The position numbers and the translations under genes are program-made. Below, piece by piece: positions 16,754 through 25,372 of a DNA stretch of 64,000 nucleotides. The stretch's first letter is position 1. Each line of letters opens with the position of its first letter. A model generated the notes under the pieces. It saw nothing but the letters and a program-made list of their open reading frames with translations, did no database searches and was not told the DNA's origin. This DNA comes from Dolosigranulum pigrum ATCC 51524 (GTDB taxonomy: Bacteria; Bacillota; Bacilli; Lactobacillales; Carnobacteriaceae_A): the NCBI RefSeq assembly GCF_000245815.1, contig NZ_JH601103.1, forward strand, positions 310,919 to 374,918, written 5' to 3'.

Positions 16754-17417
16754 GTATGTATTCAATCCTTTCACTATCAATTATTGCTTTGGACGAATGT
16801 ATGTCTTTTTCCATACCGTCTATATTGATTCGCGTAGCACCGTGTCTGTCACTTGTGATTTGTGACCAATTTTTTCCTGTTGCTTTATTTTTTAATTGCC
16901 ATACCACTTCTGCTCCACTATTATCTGGTAATTGAATATTAAATGAAACCGCACCCACTGTTTTCCGATAATTATGTGAAAGTAATTTCTTTGCCGTTTG
17001 TAATGAATATACCCCACAAACTGGACAAAAATAGCAATAATATTCCATTTCTAGTAAAGATGAGTAATATTCTGAAATATATAATTGACATTTACATCTG
17101 CCGCATTTTTCATTTGTGTAGCTATATTTTGAAACAAGGGTAAATGTGCTTTTAATATAATTTTCAAAATTAGAATGAAAATATCCGGTAGAAATTAATA
17201 GTTTTCGAACTTTCCTATAGGATAAATAAATACTTTCATATATGTTATTAAATATCTTATATTGTTCATTGCTTAATATGAAAAATTGGCTAGTATTATT
17301 ACTGTTGTATCCCAGATTGTAAATATTATTTTTAAACTTATAGATAATTTTAAAAAGATTTTCAGTTTCTGATGTTATAACATTAAGCATTCTTAAATAG
17401 AAAATGAAATTTTCCAA
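16731..17417 (-). CDS. Unknown protein with a Cys-rich zinc-ribbon-like module
   Basis: 228 aa, not recognised. Residues 1-100 are rich in Tyr, Asn and Lys. Cys105, Cys108, Cys110 then Cys128, Cys131 and Cys134 (CGRCKC…CPVCG) suggest a metal-binding ribbon. Residues 150-228 contain a hydrophilic domain with GAEVVWQLKNKATGK and DRHGATRINIDG. No signal peptide or membrane helix. The start is unclear: TTG at 17417 or ATG at 17390, neither with a ribosome binding site, so the 5' part may be lost. It overlaps the MFS gene and must be co-translated with it. It could be part of a small-molecule or peptide biosynthesis/immunity pair, but no function can be assigned. Confidence 0.6.
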   Translation of the reverse strand: MENFIFYLRMLNVITSETENLFKIIYKFKNNIYNLGYNSNNTSQFFILSNEQYKIFNNIYESIYLSYRKVRKLLISTGYFHSNFENYIKSTFTLVSKYSYTNEKCGRCKCQLYISEYYSSLLEMEYYCYFCPVCGVYSLQTAKKLLSHNYRKTVGAVSFNIQLPDNSGAEVVWQLKNKATGKNWSQITSDRHGATRINIDGMEKDIHSSKAIIDSERIEYIHGKFING

Positions 17418-17799
17418 AAAAGCAATGTTTATAGCAAGGCGTTTTATTTTTTATTAAAAAATGAAAAATCAAAATACCTATCCGAAATTTTTTCATTTGA
17501 TAAATTCAAATACCTATCACCAACCAAAATGAAATTACTGCTATCCGAGATCACCAGACAATTTTGGCTCTTCAACATTTAGTGTTGGTCATCATAAAGT
17601 CAACACATTCGTAACGGAATAAATCATTTGATTTTGTCTACTCCATGAGATGGATACAATCGAACGTTTTTCTATTTTATTTTCATTATAAATATACCAT
17701 TGATCATTTTATTTATCAAAAAATGTTCTTACTCATGAAATACATCTTATCCAGAGGATACCATTTTCATAAATAAAACGTCTAGAGGCTAAGAGAAAC
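17418..17799. other. AT-rich gene-free stretch
   Basis: About 380 bases with no credible gene. A short tract at 17566-17589 (GGCTCTTCAACATTTAGTG and following) resembles the termini of some lactobacillal ISL3-family elements in my recollection and may be a further IS relic. No clear promoter for the zinc-ribbon gene is visible. Confidence 0.4.
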
Positions 17800-17838
17800 G
17801 TAATCAATTGAGCGGTATTGTGCTCAAATAGTCGTTTA

Positions 17839-17925
17839 TTAAGTATTATTAGGATCTTTTTCAATTAGTTTTATATTTTTATCTTGAATACCAATCAAAT
17901 TTACTATAGAATTAGATTCACACAT
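17839..17925 (-). pseudogene. ISL3 transposase N-terminal stub
   Basis: 28 codons from ATG 17925 to TAA. The first about 25 (NLIGIQDKN…LIEKDP) correspond to the start of the ISL3 transposase at 62684; the frame then ends in the fused right end. It still carries AAAGGAGAA upstream. Confidence 0.8.
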
Positions 17926-18003
17926 GTGAGATTTCTCCTTTAATTTTTGTTTAGTTGACTTTATTTTAAAGGAAATCCCGCATGTTTTTTTAGTTTAATA
18001 CAT

Positions 18004-18041
18004 AAAAAGATGCTAGCGAGGAAAAAGTCCTCACTAGCACC
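18004..18041 (-). terminator. terminator hairpin inside ISL3 end C
   Basis: Stem arms 18028-18041 and 18009-18022, loop CTTTT, then five T on the minus strand. It lies 34 bases after the amidase stop and is the only good terminator of the opp-amidase operon. Confidence 0.75.
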
Positions 18042-18074
18042 AAAAGTTGTCGTATGTGTAAAATAGATGACGTA

Positions 18075-19571
18075 TTATTGAGCTGATAGTTCAGCTGATA
18101 ATTTAAGATCGGTCTTTAAGTGTCCGGCATCTTCTAATTGTTTCGCCAGTTGAAGTAAGATATATTCTTGTCCTTTGCCCGCCCAGAAGTGAGTTCCTAG
18201 TGGCAAGCCTTCCTCAGTCTCAAATAATGGTAAGCTTATCGCAGGTTGGCCGGCAATATTTTGGCAAAATGCATAGGCCATATAATCCTGCCCTTTTTCG
18301 AAGTCTTTCCAAATTAAGGCTTGTTGCTCTTCTCTTGATAGTGATTCAGCCGCTAACATATCCTCTTCATATTTTCCATATTCAAATTGGCCGTGAATGG
18401 GTGCGGGTCCATCTGTAATAGGGGTTATGGCCAAATCATATTGACTGATAAATGCTTCACGCTGCACCGTATATTGGTCCCAAAACGCTAATATCCGAGA
18501 AAAATCTGCTGCTGGAATTTTTTCCCCGGCTTTAAATATTAGCCAGGTCATTGGCTCCATATCATCTGGTGTTAATTTTTGGCCGAGATGTTCTTCCATC
18601 TCTTGAAATACAGCAGCCATCTCCACGCTATTCATTTCATAATACGTTTTTAGTAATTTGAAGTCATCAGTATGTGGCTTTGCTTCAATTAATTTGTGTC
18701 CAAGTTGTTTTAATAGCTCAACTGTTCGAGTTATATTTTGTTTGCTTGTTTCGGAAACTTCTGCCCCGATAGGCGAATCATATGAATAAGCAATTGTCAG
18801 TGGACGATCTAGCTCAGCTAAAGATGGTTCTTCGATCATTGGGATATTAAACGGTGCTTCAAGTTGTTGTGTTTGCAACTCTTTTAACAATGTCCACGTA
18901 TCATGAACTGAACGTGTCAGGGCAAAGTTGACCGAACAGCCTTGCCAGCCACGATATCCCCCAGGCCCAACAATAACTCGACCACGTGATGGTTTCAGGC
19001 CAATGAGTCCACTATAACTAGCTGGTAGACGGATACTTCCTCCACCATCACTAGCAAAGGCAAGGGGCACAATGCCTGCCTTCAATGCTGCTGCCGCTCC
19101 ACCACTTGATCCTCCCGGGTTGCGTGATAGGTCATACGGCGCATTAACCCGCCCAGTCTGCTTAGCATCACTAATCCCTTTAAAGCCAAACTCAGGGACA
19201 TTGGTTCGCCCAACAATAATAAATCCGGCACGTATGACTTTTTCTACAAAATAATCCGTTTGTTCTGCGATATAATCTTTTAATAACTTAGAGCCACTTG
19301 TTGCTGGAAATCCTTCTTGTTGTTGGCCTAAATCTTTTAATAGAGTCGGCACTCCATAAAATGGCGGTAATCCCTCTTTATTTTTCATCTCCCGGTCATA
19401 GTGCTCCGCCTGCTTGAGCGCGTATTCTTCTTGGGTGCTTATCACGGCATTCAACTTGGGATTTAACCCTTCAATATTTTTGAGGGCTTGTTTGACAAGC
19501 TCAACACAAGTAACTTTTCCTTCTTTAATCTGCTCTGCATAGTAGCTAGCATCCTGTGTAAATAACTGCAT
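18075..19571 (-). CDS. Amidase-signature enzyme, copy 1
   Basis: 498-aa amidase of the GatA/amidase-signature family with the Ser-Ser-Lys triad Lys79 (TLLKDLG), Ser155 (GGSSGG) and Ser179 (SDGGGSIR). It hydrolyses an amide bond; without GatB/GatC nearby it is not the tRNA amidotransferase. No signal peptide, so cytoplasmic. It lies 173 bases after oppF with its own GGAGAAGG site and is probably the last gene of the opp transcript, perhaps acting on an imported peptide or amide. It has a paralogue at 33061-34563: 66 of the first 100 residues are identical by direct count. Confidence 0.88.
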   Translation of the reverse strand: MQLFTQDASYYAEQIKEGKVTCVELVKQALKNIEGLNPKLNAVISTQEEYALKQAEHYDREMKNKEGLPPFYGVPTLLKDLGQQQEGFPATSGSKLLKDYIAEQTDYFVEKVIRAGFIIVGRTNVPEFGFKGISDAKQTGRVNAPYDLSRNPGGSSGGAAAALKAGIVPLAFASDGGGSIRLPASYSGLIGLKPSRGRVIVGPGGYRGWQGCSVNFALTRSVHDTWTLLKELQTQQLEAPFNIPMIEEPSLAELDRPLTIAYSYDSPIGAEVSETSKQNITRTVELLKQLGHKLIEAKPHTDDFKLLKTYYEMNSVEMAAVFQEMEEHLGQKLTPDDMEPMTWLIFKAGEKIPAADFSRILAFWDQYTVQREAFISQYDLAITPITDGPAPIHGQFEYGKYEEDMLAAESLSREEQQALIWKDFEKGQDYMAYAFCQNIAGQPAISLPLFETEEGLPLGTHFWAGKGQEYILLQLAKQLEDAGHLKTDLKLSAELSAQ

Positions 19572-19736
19572 ATCCTTCTCCTATCCCTTCCTTATGTTAT
19601 GATTCTCATTATTTGTTCCATAGCGTCTGTTAGACCGATATGTTTAGCAACTCTCTGGCACTTTTTATCCGCAGACACGCCATCCGTTCCCAAAGCATCC
19701 AGAAAAATTACACCACATAATTTTCTTTGCAAGATA

Positions 19737-19762
19737 ACCCATGCTTATTGGAGTACAGCATG
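19737..19762. other. hairpin overlapping the oppF stop
   Basis: AACCCATGC and GCATGGGTT form a 9-bp stem spanning the end of oppF. There is no T tract in the minus direction, so it may stabilise or attenuate the transcript rather than end it. The gap 19572-19736 has no other clear signal. Confidence 0.5.
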
Positions 19763-20602
19763 GGTTTTGGTTATCTGATACCAGTTCAAATGATCTTTAC
19801 GTTCAGAGGATTTATAATCTACTATTTCTCTTTTTTCTTCTCGAATAGGATCCGCAATGGGCACAGATGAGAGTAAACTTTTTGTATATGGATGTTGCGG
19901 ATTTTGGAATAACTCTTCCGGTGTCCCTATTTCTACTATTTTTCCTTCCGTCATAATGGCAACTCGGTCACACACATAGGGCACAATTGATAAATCATGC
20001 GTGATGAATAAATATGCCATTTTTTCTGTTTCTTTCAACTTTTGGAGTAAGGTCAAGATAGTCGCCTGATTAGACACATCTAATCCCGAAATAATTTCAT
20101 CGGCAATAAGCACCTTAGGCTTCAGAATGATGCTTCGTGCTAACCCGATACGTTGCCGTTGCCCGCCTGATAGCTCATGTGGATACCGTTCAAGTAAATG
20201 CTCTGTTAAGCCTACTTGACGCATACTTTCATGTACTCTTTTTTGCTTTGCTTCTCTAGATAAATCAGGGAAATGAATATTCACACCCTCTTGCATAATC
20301 TCTTTAAGTTTCATGCGTGGATTCATCGCTGCTGAAGCATCTTGAAAGACCATCTGAATCGCTTGTTTCTCTGCTTTGCTTCTTTTGTGATTTAATTTTT
20401 CTCCTCGGAAGTAGATATCTCCTTTAGTGAGTTTCTCCAGTCCCATTATTCCTCTAGCTAAGGTTGATTTTCCGCTCCCTGATTCGCCGACTAAACCAAT
20501 CAGTTCGCCTTCGTGAATATGCAATGTAATATTCGAAACAGCTTCAACAGATCCATAATGAATGGACACATCTTGTATTGCTAATAGTGCTTGATTTGTC
20601 AT
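19745..20602 (-). CDS. oppF: Oligopeptide ABC transporter ATPase OppF
   Basis: 285 aa. Walker A GESGSGKST, Q-loop MVFQDASAAMNPR, signature LSGGQRQR, Walker B KVLIADEIISGLDVS and the C-terminal QHPYTKSLL oligopeptide-transporter motif. One of two nucleotide-binding subunits, coupled to OppD by a 4-base overlap. In the Walker B region DEIISGLD replaces the more common DEPTSALD, keeping the catalytic Glu. Confidence 0.92.
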   Translation of the reverse strand: MTNQALLAIQDVSIHYGSVEAVSNITLHIHEGELIGLVGESGSGKSTLARGIMGLEKLTKGDIYFRGEKLNHKRSKAEKQAIQMVFQDASAAMNPRMKLKEIMQEGVNIHFPDLSREAKQKRVHESMRQVGLTEHLLERYPHELSGGQRQRIGLARSIILKPKVLIADEIISGLDVSNQATILTLLQKLKETEKMAYLFITHDLSIVPYVCDRVAIMTEGKIVEIGTPEELFQNPQHPYTKSLLSSVPIADPIREEKREIVDYKSSERKDHLNWYQITKTHAVLQ

Positions 20603-21645
20603 TCTGAACCCTCTTTTTCTAATGATCGAAATATTTCTTTTCTTTGCTTGATGTTATCCGACAATTCAACTTGAGGCGCTTTAGGATGAAGTAACCATGT
20701 AGCAGCATAGTGCTGCGGATTGACTTGAAAAAAAGGAGGTTGTTGTTCGTAATCAATTTTTAACGCATATTTACTCCGTGGTGCGAAAGCATCACCTTTT
20801 ATTTGTTGGGATAAATTAGGAGGTACTCCCGGGATACTGAGTAATGTTTGATTCGAATGAATATCAGGAATAGATTCTAATAATGCCCACGTATATGGAT
20901 GTTGCGGATTATAAAATATATCTCTTTTGCTCCCATGCTCTACCAGTCTCCCGGCATACATAACCGCGACTCGATCAGCCACCCCTGAGACAATGCCTAG
21001 ATCATGCGTAATAAAAATTATCGAAAATCCTATTTTCTTTTGGAATTTTTTTATTAATTTGATTATTTTGTCTTGAATACGAACATCTAGCGCAGTTGTC
21101 GGTTCGTCAGCGATGAGTAATTCTGGCTCGCCACATAACGCGATAGCAATGGCAATTCGTTGTTTCTGTCCGCCTGAGAATTCATGTGGGTACTGTTTCA
21201 TCCGCAAGTCAACATTATCTAATTCACAATCTGTCAATAGTTGGATAGCTTTTTGCTTTGCTGCTGCTTTCGTTATTGTATGATGTTGTCTAATGGTTTC
21301 GATTAGTTGGTGACCAATTGTGAGGGCTGGATTTAAGACCGTCATCGCATTCTGAAAAATCATTGCTATTTTTTTACCCCGAATAGCTTGCCATGTAGTC
21401 TGCGAATGAGTCAGCAATGATTGATTATTAAACCTTATATCGCCATCAATGCGTCTATTCTTCTGATCCAGTCCCAAAATTGTCCGTACAAAGACTGATT
21501 TCCCTGAACCTGATTCTCCTACAATTGCGACAGTTTCTCGAGGATAAATATCCAAGCTAATCCCTCGAACCGGATAAACCGCTTGTTGATCTTGGGTTAT
21601 GGTCACTTTCAAGTCTTTTATCGTTAAAAGGGGTGTTGCCATCAT
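20599..21645 (-). CDS. oppD: Oligopeptide ABC transporter ATPase OppD
   Basis: 348 aa. Walker A GESGSGKSV, signature FSGGQKQR, Walker B ELLIADEPTTALDV, H-loop FITHDLG, and the C-terminal HPYTWALLESIP extension typical of OppD, where some relatives carry an iron-sulfur motif; only the peptide-transporter pattern is seen here. Its ATG overlaps the oppC stop by one base. The start used (MMATPLL) has GGAGGTTA upstream. Confidence 0.92.
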   Translation of the reverse strand: MMATPLLTIKDLKVTITQDQQAVYPVRGISLDIYPRETVAIVGESGSGKSVFVRTILGLDQKNRRIDGDIRFNNQSLLTHSQTTWQAIRGKKIAMIFQNAMTVLNPALTIGHQLIETIRQHHTITKAAAKQKAIQLLTDCELDNVDLRMKQYPHEFSGGQKQRIAIAIALCGEPELLIADEPTTALDVRIQDKIIKLIKKFQKKIGFSIIFITHDLGIVSGVADRVAVMYAGRLVEHGSKRDIFYNPQHPYTWALLESIPDIHSNQTLLSIPGVPPNLSQQIKGDAFAPRSKYALKIDYEQQPPFFQVNPQHYAATWLLHPKAPQVELSDNIKQRKEIFRSLEKEGSE

Positions 21646-22718
21646 TAACCTCCTTCACTCTTCGTATCAAAAGCATCTCTTAAGCCATCAGCTAATAAGT
21701 TAAAAGCTAGCATAATGATTGAAATAGCCGCAGCCGGATACCACATTTTATGAGGATATAGCAGAAATGTCTGGTAGCCATCATTAATCAGTGAACCCAA
21801 AGAAGCATGTGGTACGGGAATACCCACACCTATAAAGCTCAAAAATGCTTCATAAAAAATAGCAAACGGAATGCCCATCATAATTTGAACGGCCAGTGTT
21901 CCCATTATATTCGGTAAAATATGTTTAAAAAGAATGAATAAGGATGATTGACCGAATAACTTCGAGGCCAAAATAAACTCTTCTTCCTTAAGACTGAGTG
22001 TTTGATTCCGTACAACTCGCGCTGTATCCATCCAGCTGGTTAAAGCAATGGCTAGTACAACTGAGGTAATAGTTGATTTAAGTGCTAACAATAATAAAAT
22101 AATCATAACCAAACTCGGTATCCCAAAGAAAACTTCTAGCGCACGTTGCATTAAGGTGTCAATTTTTCCCCCAACCCAACCAGAAATCAGTCCGTAAGAA
22201 ACACCAATGATGCAATTAATTATCATCGCTGAAAAAGATACAAGTAAAGAGATCCGTATGCCATATATAATACGTGTTAACATATCTCTTCCTAAACTAT
22301 CTGTTCCCAGTATATAAGCAACTGGGGAGGATTCATCCGACTGATCTAATGATTCATATGCATCAACAACTTCCCCGCCTCGATTAATTCGCTTCCCATC
22401 AAACCACGAATAGGATGACAAGCTTTCAATTTTTGGCGGCAAATTAGTATGATTGGATCGCTGCTCAGTAGGCGAATAGTCTGTTAACCACGGGGCAAAT
22501 AGTGCCACCACTATAAATACTATAATAATGATTAACGACACCATGGCACTTTTTGACCGTAAAAACCGCTTCAATATTCTTTTTTTAGTTGATGTATTGA
22601 GAGAATCTGCATAATCAGTTAACTTATTTTCTTGAAAGCTAAAGTCTTCCGAAGACACATGCTTTGTTTGCTGCAATAAAGAATTATTATATGCATTGTT
22701 TAATAAGTTCGATTTCAT
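21645..22718 (-). CDS. oppC: Oligopeptide ABC transporter permease OppC
   Basis: 357 aa. A long N-terminal cytoplasmic tail, a first helix at about 55-75, an external loop containing LPPKIESLSSYSWFDGKR and GTDSLGRD, then five more helices with the EAA-type loop (ASKLFGQSSLFILFKHILPN). Forms the channel with OppB. It overlaps oppB by 4 bases and oppD by one. Confidence 0.92.
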   Translation of the reverse strand: MKSNLLNNAYNNSLLQQTKHVSSEDFSFQENKLTDYADSLNTSTKKRILKRFLRSKSAMVSLIIIIVFIVVALFAPWLTDYSPTEQRSNHTNLPPKIESLSSYSWFDGKRINRGGEVVDAYESLDQSDESSPVAYILGTDSLGRDMLTRIIYGIRISLLVSFSAMIINCIIGVSYGLISGWVGGKIDTLMQRALEVFFGIPSLVMIILLLLALKSTITSVVLAIALTSWMDTARVVRNQTLSLKEEEFILASKLFGQSSLFILFKHILPNIMGTLAVQIMMGIPFAIFYEAFLSFIGVGIPVPHASLGSLINDGYQTFLLYPHKMWYPAAAISIIMLAFNLLADGLRDAFDTKSEGG

Positions 22719-23650
22719 GGAGCTTCCTCCTCTATTAGGTGCACCTTAGGATTGATCGCTGCATGAATAACATCGGTTAAGAAGATCACGCTGATTAATA
22801 GGACCGAAAATACAATCGTCATGGCCATAATCACGCTATAGTCATTACTTAAGATCGATTCGATAAATAAATGCCCCATGCCTGGAATTGCAAATATTTT
22901 CTCTACAGCAATTGAACCAGTAATTAATCGAGCCGTTACCGGTCCTAGTACGGTTAACATTGGTAACGCTGCATTCGGCAATGCATGGACTAGCATCACT
23001 TTAAATCGGGGTAAACCTTTTGCATACGAAAATTCAATGTAATCCGATGACAATACTTCAATCATTTCACTTCTAATCAACCGTGCAGCAATAGCAAGTG
23101 GCGTCAGGGAAAGAGCAAGAGTTGGCAAGATAGTTGATCGCCAACCTTCATTCCAAAAGGCAATCGGAAACCACGTCCACCTCACTGCAAATAAATACTG
23201 CAAAATAACAGCCAGTACAAAAACAGGTGTTGATCGTCCGAAAATAGCCAGTGATTGCATTAGCGTATCTCCCCAACTGTGGCGATAAATAGCAGAGATA
23301 AAGCCCACGCCTATCCCTGCTATTGTTCCGACTATTATCGATTGGATGCCTAATTGTAGTGAAGGCCCCATTCGACTTGTAATCATATGACTTACCGCCG
23401 CATTATTTTGTTGAAAAGACAGCCCAAAATTCCCCCGTATCATTTGATTCATATAAATAATATATTGTTTATACAATGGTTCATTCAGGCCATAGTTTTC
23501 GTACATTATTCGGATCTGTTCATCTGTTAGATGGGCTTCTGTTGAAAAAGGTGTCCCTGGCATGCTATGCATCAAAAAGAAGGTTATCGTAATGATGATC
23601 CATATGGTAATCACTGATATACCGAATCGTTTTAAACAATATTTAAACAT
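22715..23650 (-). CDS. oppB: Oligopeptide ABC transporter permease OppB
   Basis: 311 aa with six predicted helices. It starts with the family's YCLKRFGISVITIWIIITITFFLM helix region, has the PGTPF segment and ends with the EAA loop (SYAKGLPRFKVMLVHALPNA). It lies 14 bases after oppA. With OppC it forms the translocation path for peptides captured by OppA. Confidence 0.92.
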   Translation of the reverse strand: MFKYCLKRFGISVITIWIIITITFFLMHSMPGTPFSTEAHLTDEQIRIMYENYGLNEPLYKQYIIYMNQMIRGNFGLSFQQNNAAVSHMITSRMGPSLQLGIQSIIVGTIAGIGVGFISAIYRHSWGDTLMQSLAIFGRSTPVFVLAVILQYLFAVRWTWFPIAFWNEGWRSTILPTLALSLTPLAIAARLIRSEMIEVLSSDYIEFSYAKGLPRFKVMLVHALPNAALPMLTVLGPVTARLITGSIAVEKIFAIPGMGHLFIESILSNDYSVIMAMTIVFSVLLISVIFLTDVIHAAINPKVHLIEEEAP

Positions 23651-23664
23651 GCCTACCTCGCATT

Positions 23665-25320
23665 CTATTGATTCAATTTCACATTTCTGAAGTATAGATA
23701 GCCGCTGACTGGAAGTGTTTCGAAGTTTTCAATCTCAGGATTTACTAGATAAGATCGTTGATTCTGGTGTAATGTTGAATTACTCGCATCTTCATACACC
23801 TTTAGTTCTTCAGCTTCCATCATAATATCACGACGTTTACGCGGATCTGTGCCAAAGTCATATTTGGCTTGATCTAATAATTCATCATATTTTTCATTGC
23901 TATATTGGGATAAGTTAATGCCATCGGTGTAGCTCCACTCTAAGACTGCAAATGCATCTGGCAAGAACGGTGTAAGCGTGTAGTAAGCTAAATCCCAGTC
24001 CTCTTTCCCTAGACGTTCATACAATGACATTAGTGGCAATTGTTCAATATTAACTGAAATATTTTCCAAGTTATTTTCTAATTGTGATTGAATAAATTCC
24101 GCAACTTGTGGATCTTGACCATCTTCAGACACAACCATCGTCAACTCTGCTGATTCAATGTCTAACTCTTTAAATGCTGCATCTAGTTCTTCTTGAGCTT
24201 TGGCTGCATCAAAGTTATAATAATGTCCGGCTTCTTCACGGAAGTCAACACCCTCAACATTTTTATCTAACTCATATGGTACATACCCAGTTACTGGCAA
24301 TGATCCATCTGCTAGAATATTTTCTGTCAATTCTTCACGATCAATCGCATAAAACAATGCTCGACCAAAATGATCATTAGCGGTAATATCTACTTTTTGG
24401 TTCGCTTCCATATTCCCTGAAAAAGTGGTTAGATCCTGAGCAAATCCTTCATGTGATTTAAACTCTGGTACAAAGTCAGGGGTCAATGTTGCAAAATCTA
24501 ATTGACCACTTTCATATAATTGGACGGCAGTTGATGTTTCTGGGACTACTTTAAAATCAATTTGATCAATATCAACTGATTCATGATCATAATAGTTCTC
24601 ATTCTTCACAAGAGACCATTCAGAAGCAGAGGTTTGCCAATTTTGAATTTTGTAAGGTCCTGAAGCCATAAAATTATCAGCGCTCGTTCCATAATTCTCC
24701 GCACCGACTTCATTATAAAACTTTTCTTGAATCGGAGCCCAACGTCCTCCAGACATATCATAATCAAAGATAGCTGATGGATATGCCAGGTGCATAACTA
24801 GTGTTTTGTCATCTGGGGCCTCTACCCCTAGTTCTGACAGCTCCATTTCGCCTGCTCTAATTTTATCAGCATTTACAATAATTTCGTCTGAAGTTGAAGG
24901 ATACACAGCTGATTCTGGATCAATACTACGTTGAATTCCAAATACAAAATCGGCTGCAACAATTGGGTCCCCATTTTCCCAGTAGATATCATCGCGTAAG
25001 GTGAATGTGTGCGTTAATCCATCTTCACTTTCTTCATGCTTAGCTGCTAGCCCTAATTCTACCTCATTGCCATTACCCGTTTTTCGATACATATTCTCAG
25101 TAATATTCAAATACATATTAGTTGTCGGTAAGTCATATGTTGATCCATCTAATGTAGATAATTCCGTTTTTGACTCAAACGTCACAACCTTTTTATCTTC
25201 TGTTGATTCAGTTGTTTGCTCTGCAGATCCATTATCTGTCCCGCCTGTCTCGGTTCCACATGCGCCTAATAGCAATGCTGAACTAAGTGCGACTACCAAT
25301 CCTTTTTTGAATAATGCCAT
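23665..25320 (-). CDS. oppA: Oligopeptide-binding lipoprotein OppA
   Basis: 551-aa solute-binding protein (SBP family 5). The signal peptide ends in LLLGAC with lipid Cys21 and a Ser/Thr/Glu-rich linker. Family features include ELGLAAKHEESEDGLTHTFTLRDDIYWENGDP and DPESAVYP. It delivers peptides or related amides to OppBCDF. It begins 52 bases after the stop of the luciferase-like gene with AGAAGGA; the short gap shows no strong promoter, so the opp genes may be transcribed from the lipoylation operon upstream. Confidence 0.9.
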   Translation of the reverse strand: MALFKKGLVVALSSALLLGACGTETGGTDNGSAEQTTESTEDKKVVTFESKTELSTLDGSTYDLPTTNMYLNITENMYRKTGNGNEVELGLAAKHEESEDGLTHTFTLRDDIYWENGDPIVAADFVFGIQRSIDPESAVYPSTSDEIIVNADKIRAGEMELSELGVEAPDDKTLVMHLAYPSAIFDYDMSGGRWAPIQEKFYNEVGAENYGTSADNFMASGPYKIQNWQTSASEWSLVKNENYYDHESVDIDQIDFKVVPETSTAVQLYESGQLDFATLTPDFVPEFKSHEGFAQDLTTFSGNMEANQKVDITANDHFGRALFYAIDREELTENILADGSLPVTGYVPYELDKNVEGVDFREEAGHYYNFDAAKAQEELDAAFKELDIESAELTMVVSEDGQDPQVAEFIQSQLENNLENISVNIEQLPLMSLYERLGKEDWDLAYYTLTPFLPDAFAVLEWSYTDGINLSQYSNEKYDELLDQAKYDFGTDPRKRRDIMMEAEELKVYEDASNSTLHQNQRSYLVNPEIENFETLPVSGYLYFRNVKLNQ

Positions 25321-25372
25321 TATATATTCCTTCTTTCTGATATTTAATTTTTAATCTTTATTTAGTGTCGTC

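Larger units (their letters stand above)
17803..18054 (-). mobile_element. Internally deleted, MITE-like ISL3 derivative (end copy C)
   Basis: On the minus strand 18054-17850 matches the left part of the ISL3 element at about 62556-62760 (end, hairpin, promoter region, ribosome binding site and first about 25 codons), then jumps directly to sequence matching the right end after the transposase stop (TAATACTTAATAAACG, compare 63967 onward). About 1.2 kb of transposase is missing. Both ends are retained, so it could be moved in trans. Confidence 0.8.

Noticed and set aside
18075..19571. Amidase as GatA of the tRNA amidotransferase
   Set aside because: No gatB or gatC adjacent, and two copies exist in contexts unrelated to translation.
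19585..19612. Fur/PerR-like palindrome (ATGAGAATCAT) upstream of amidase copy 1
   Set aside because: Only a short palindromic core; no metal-related gene nearby.
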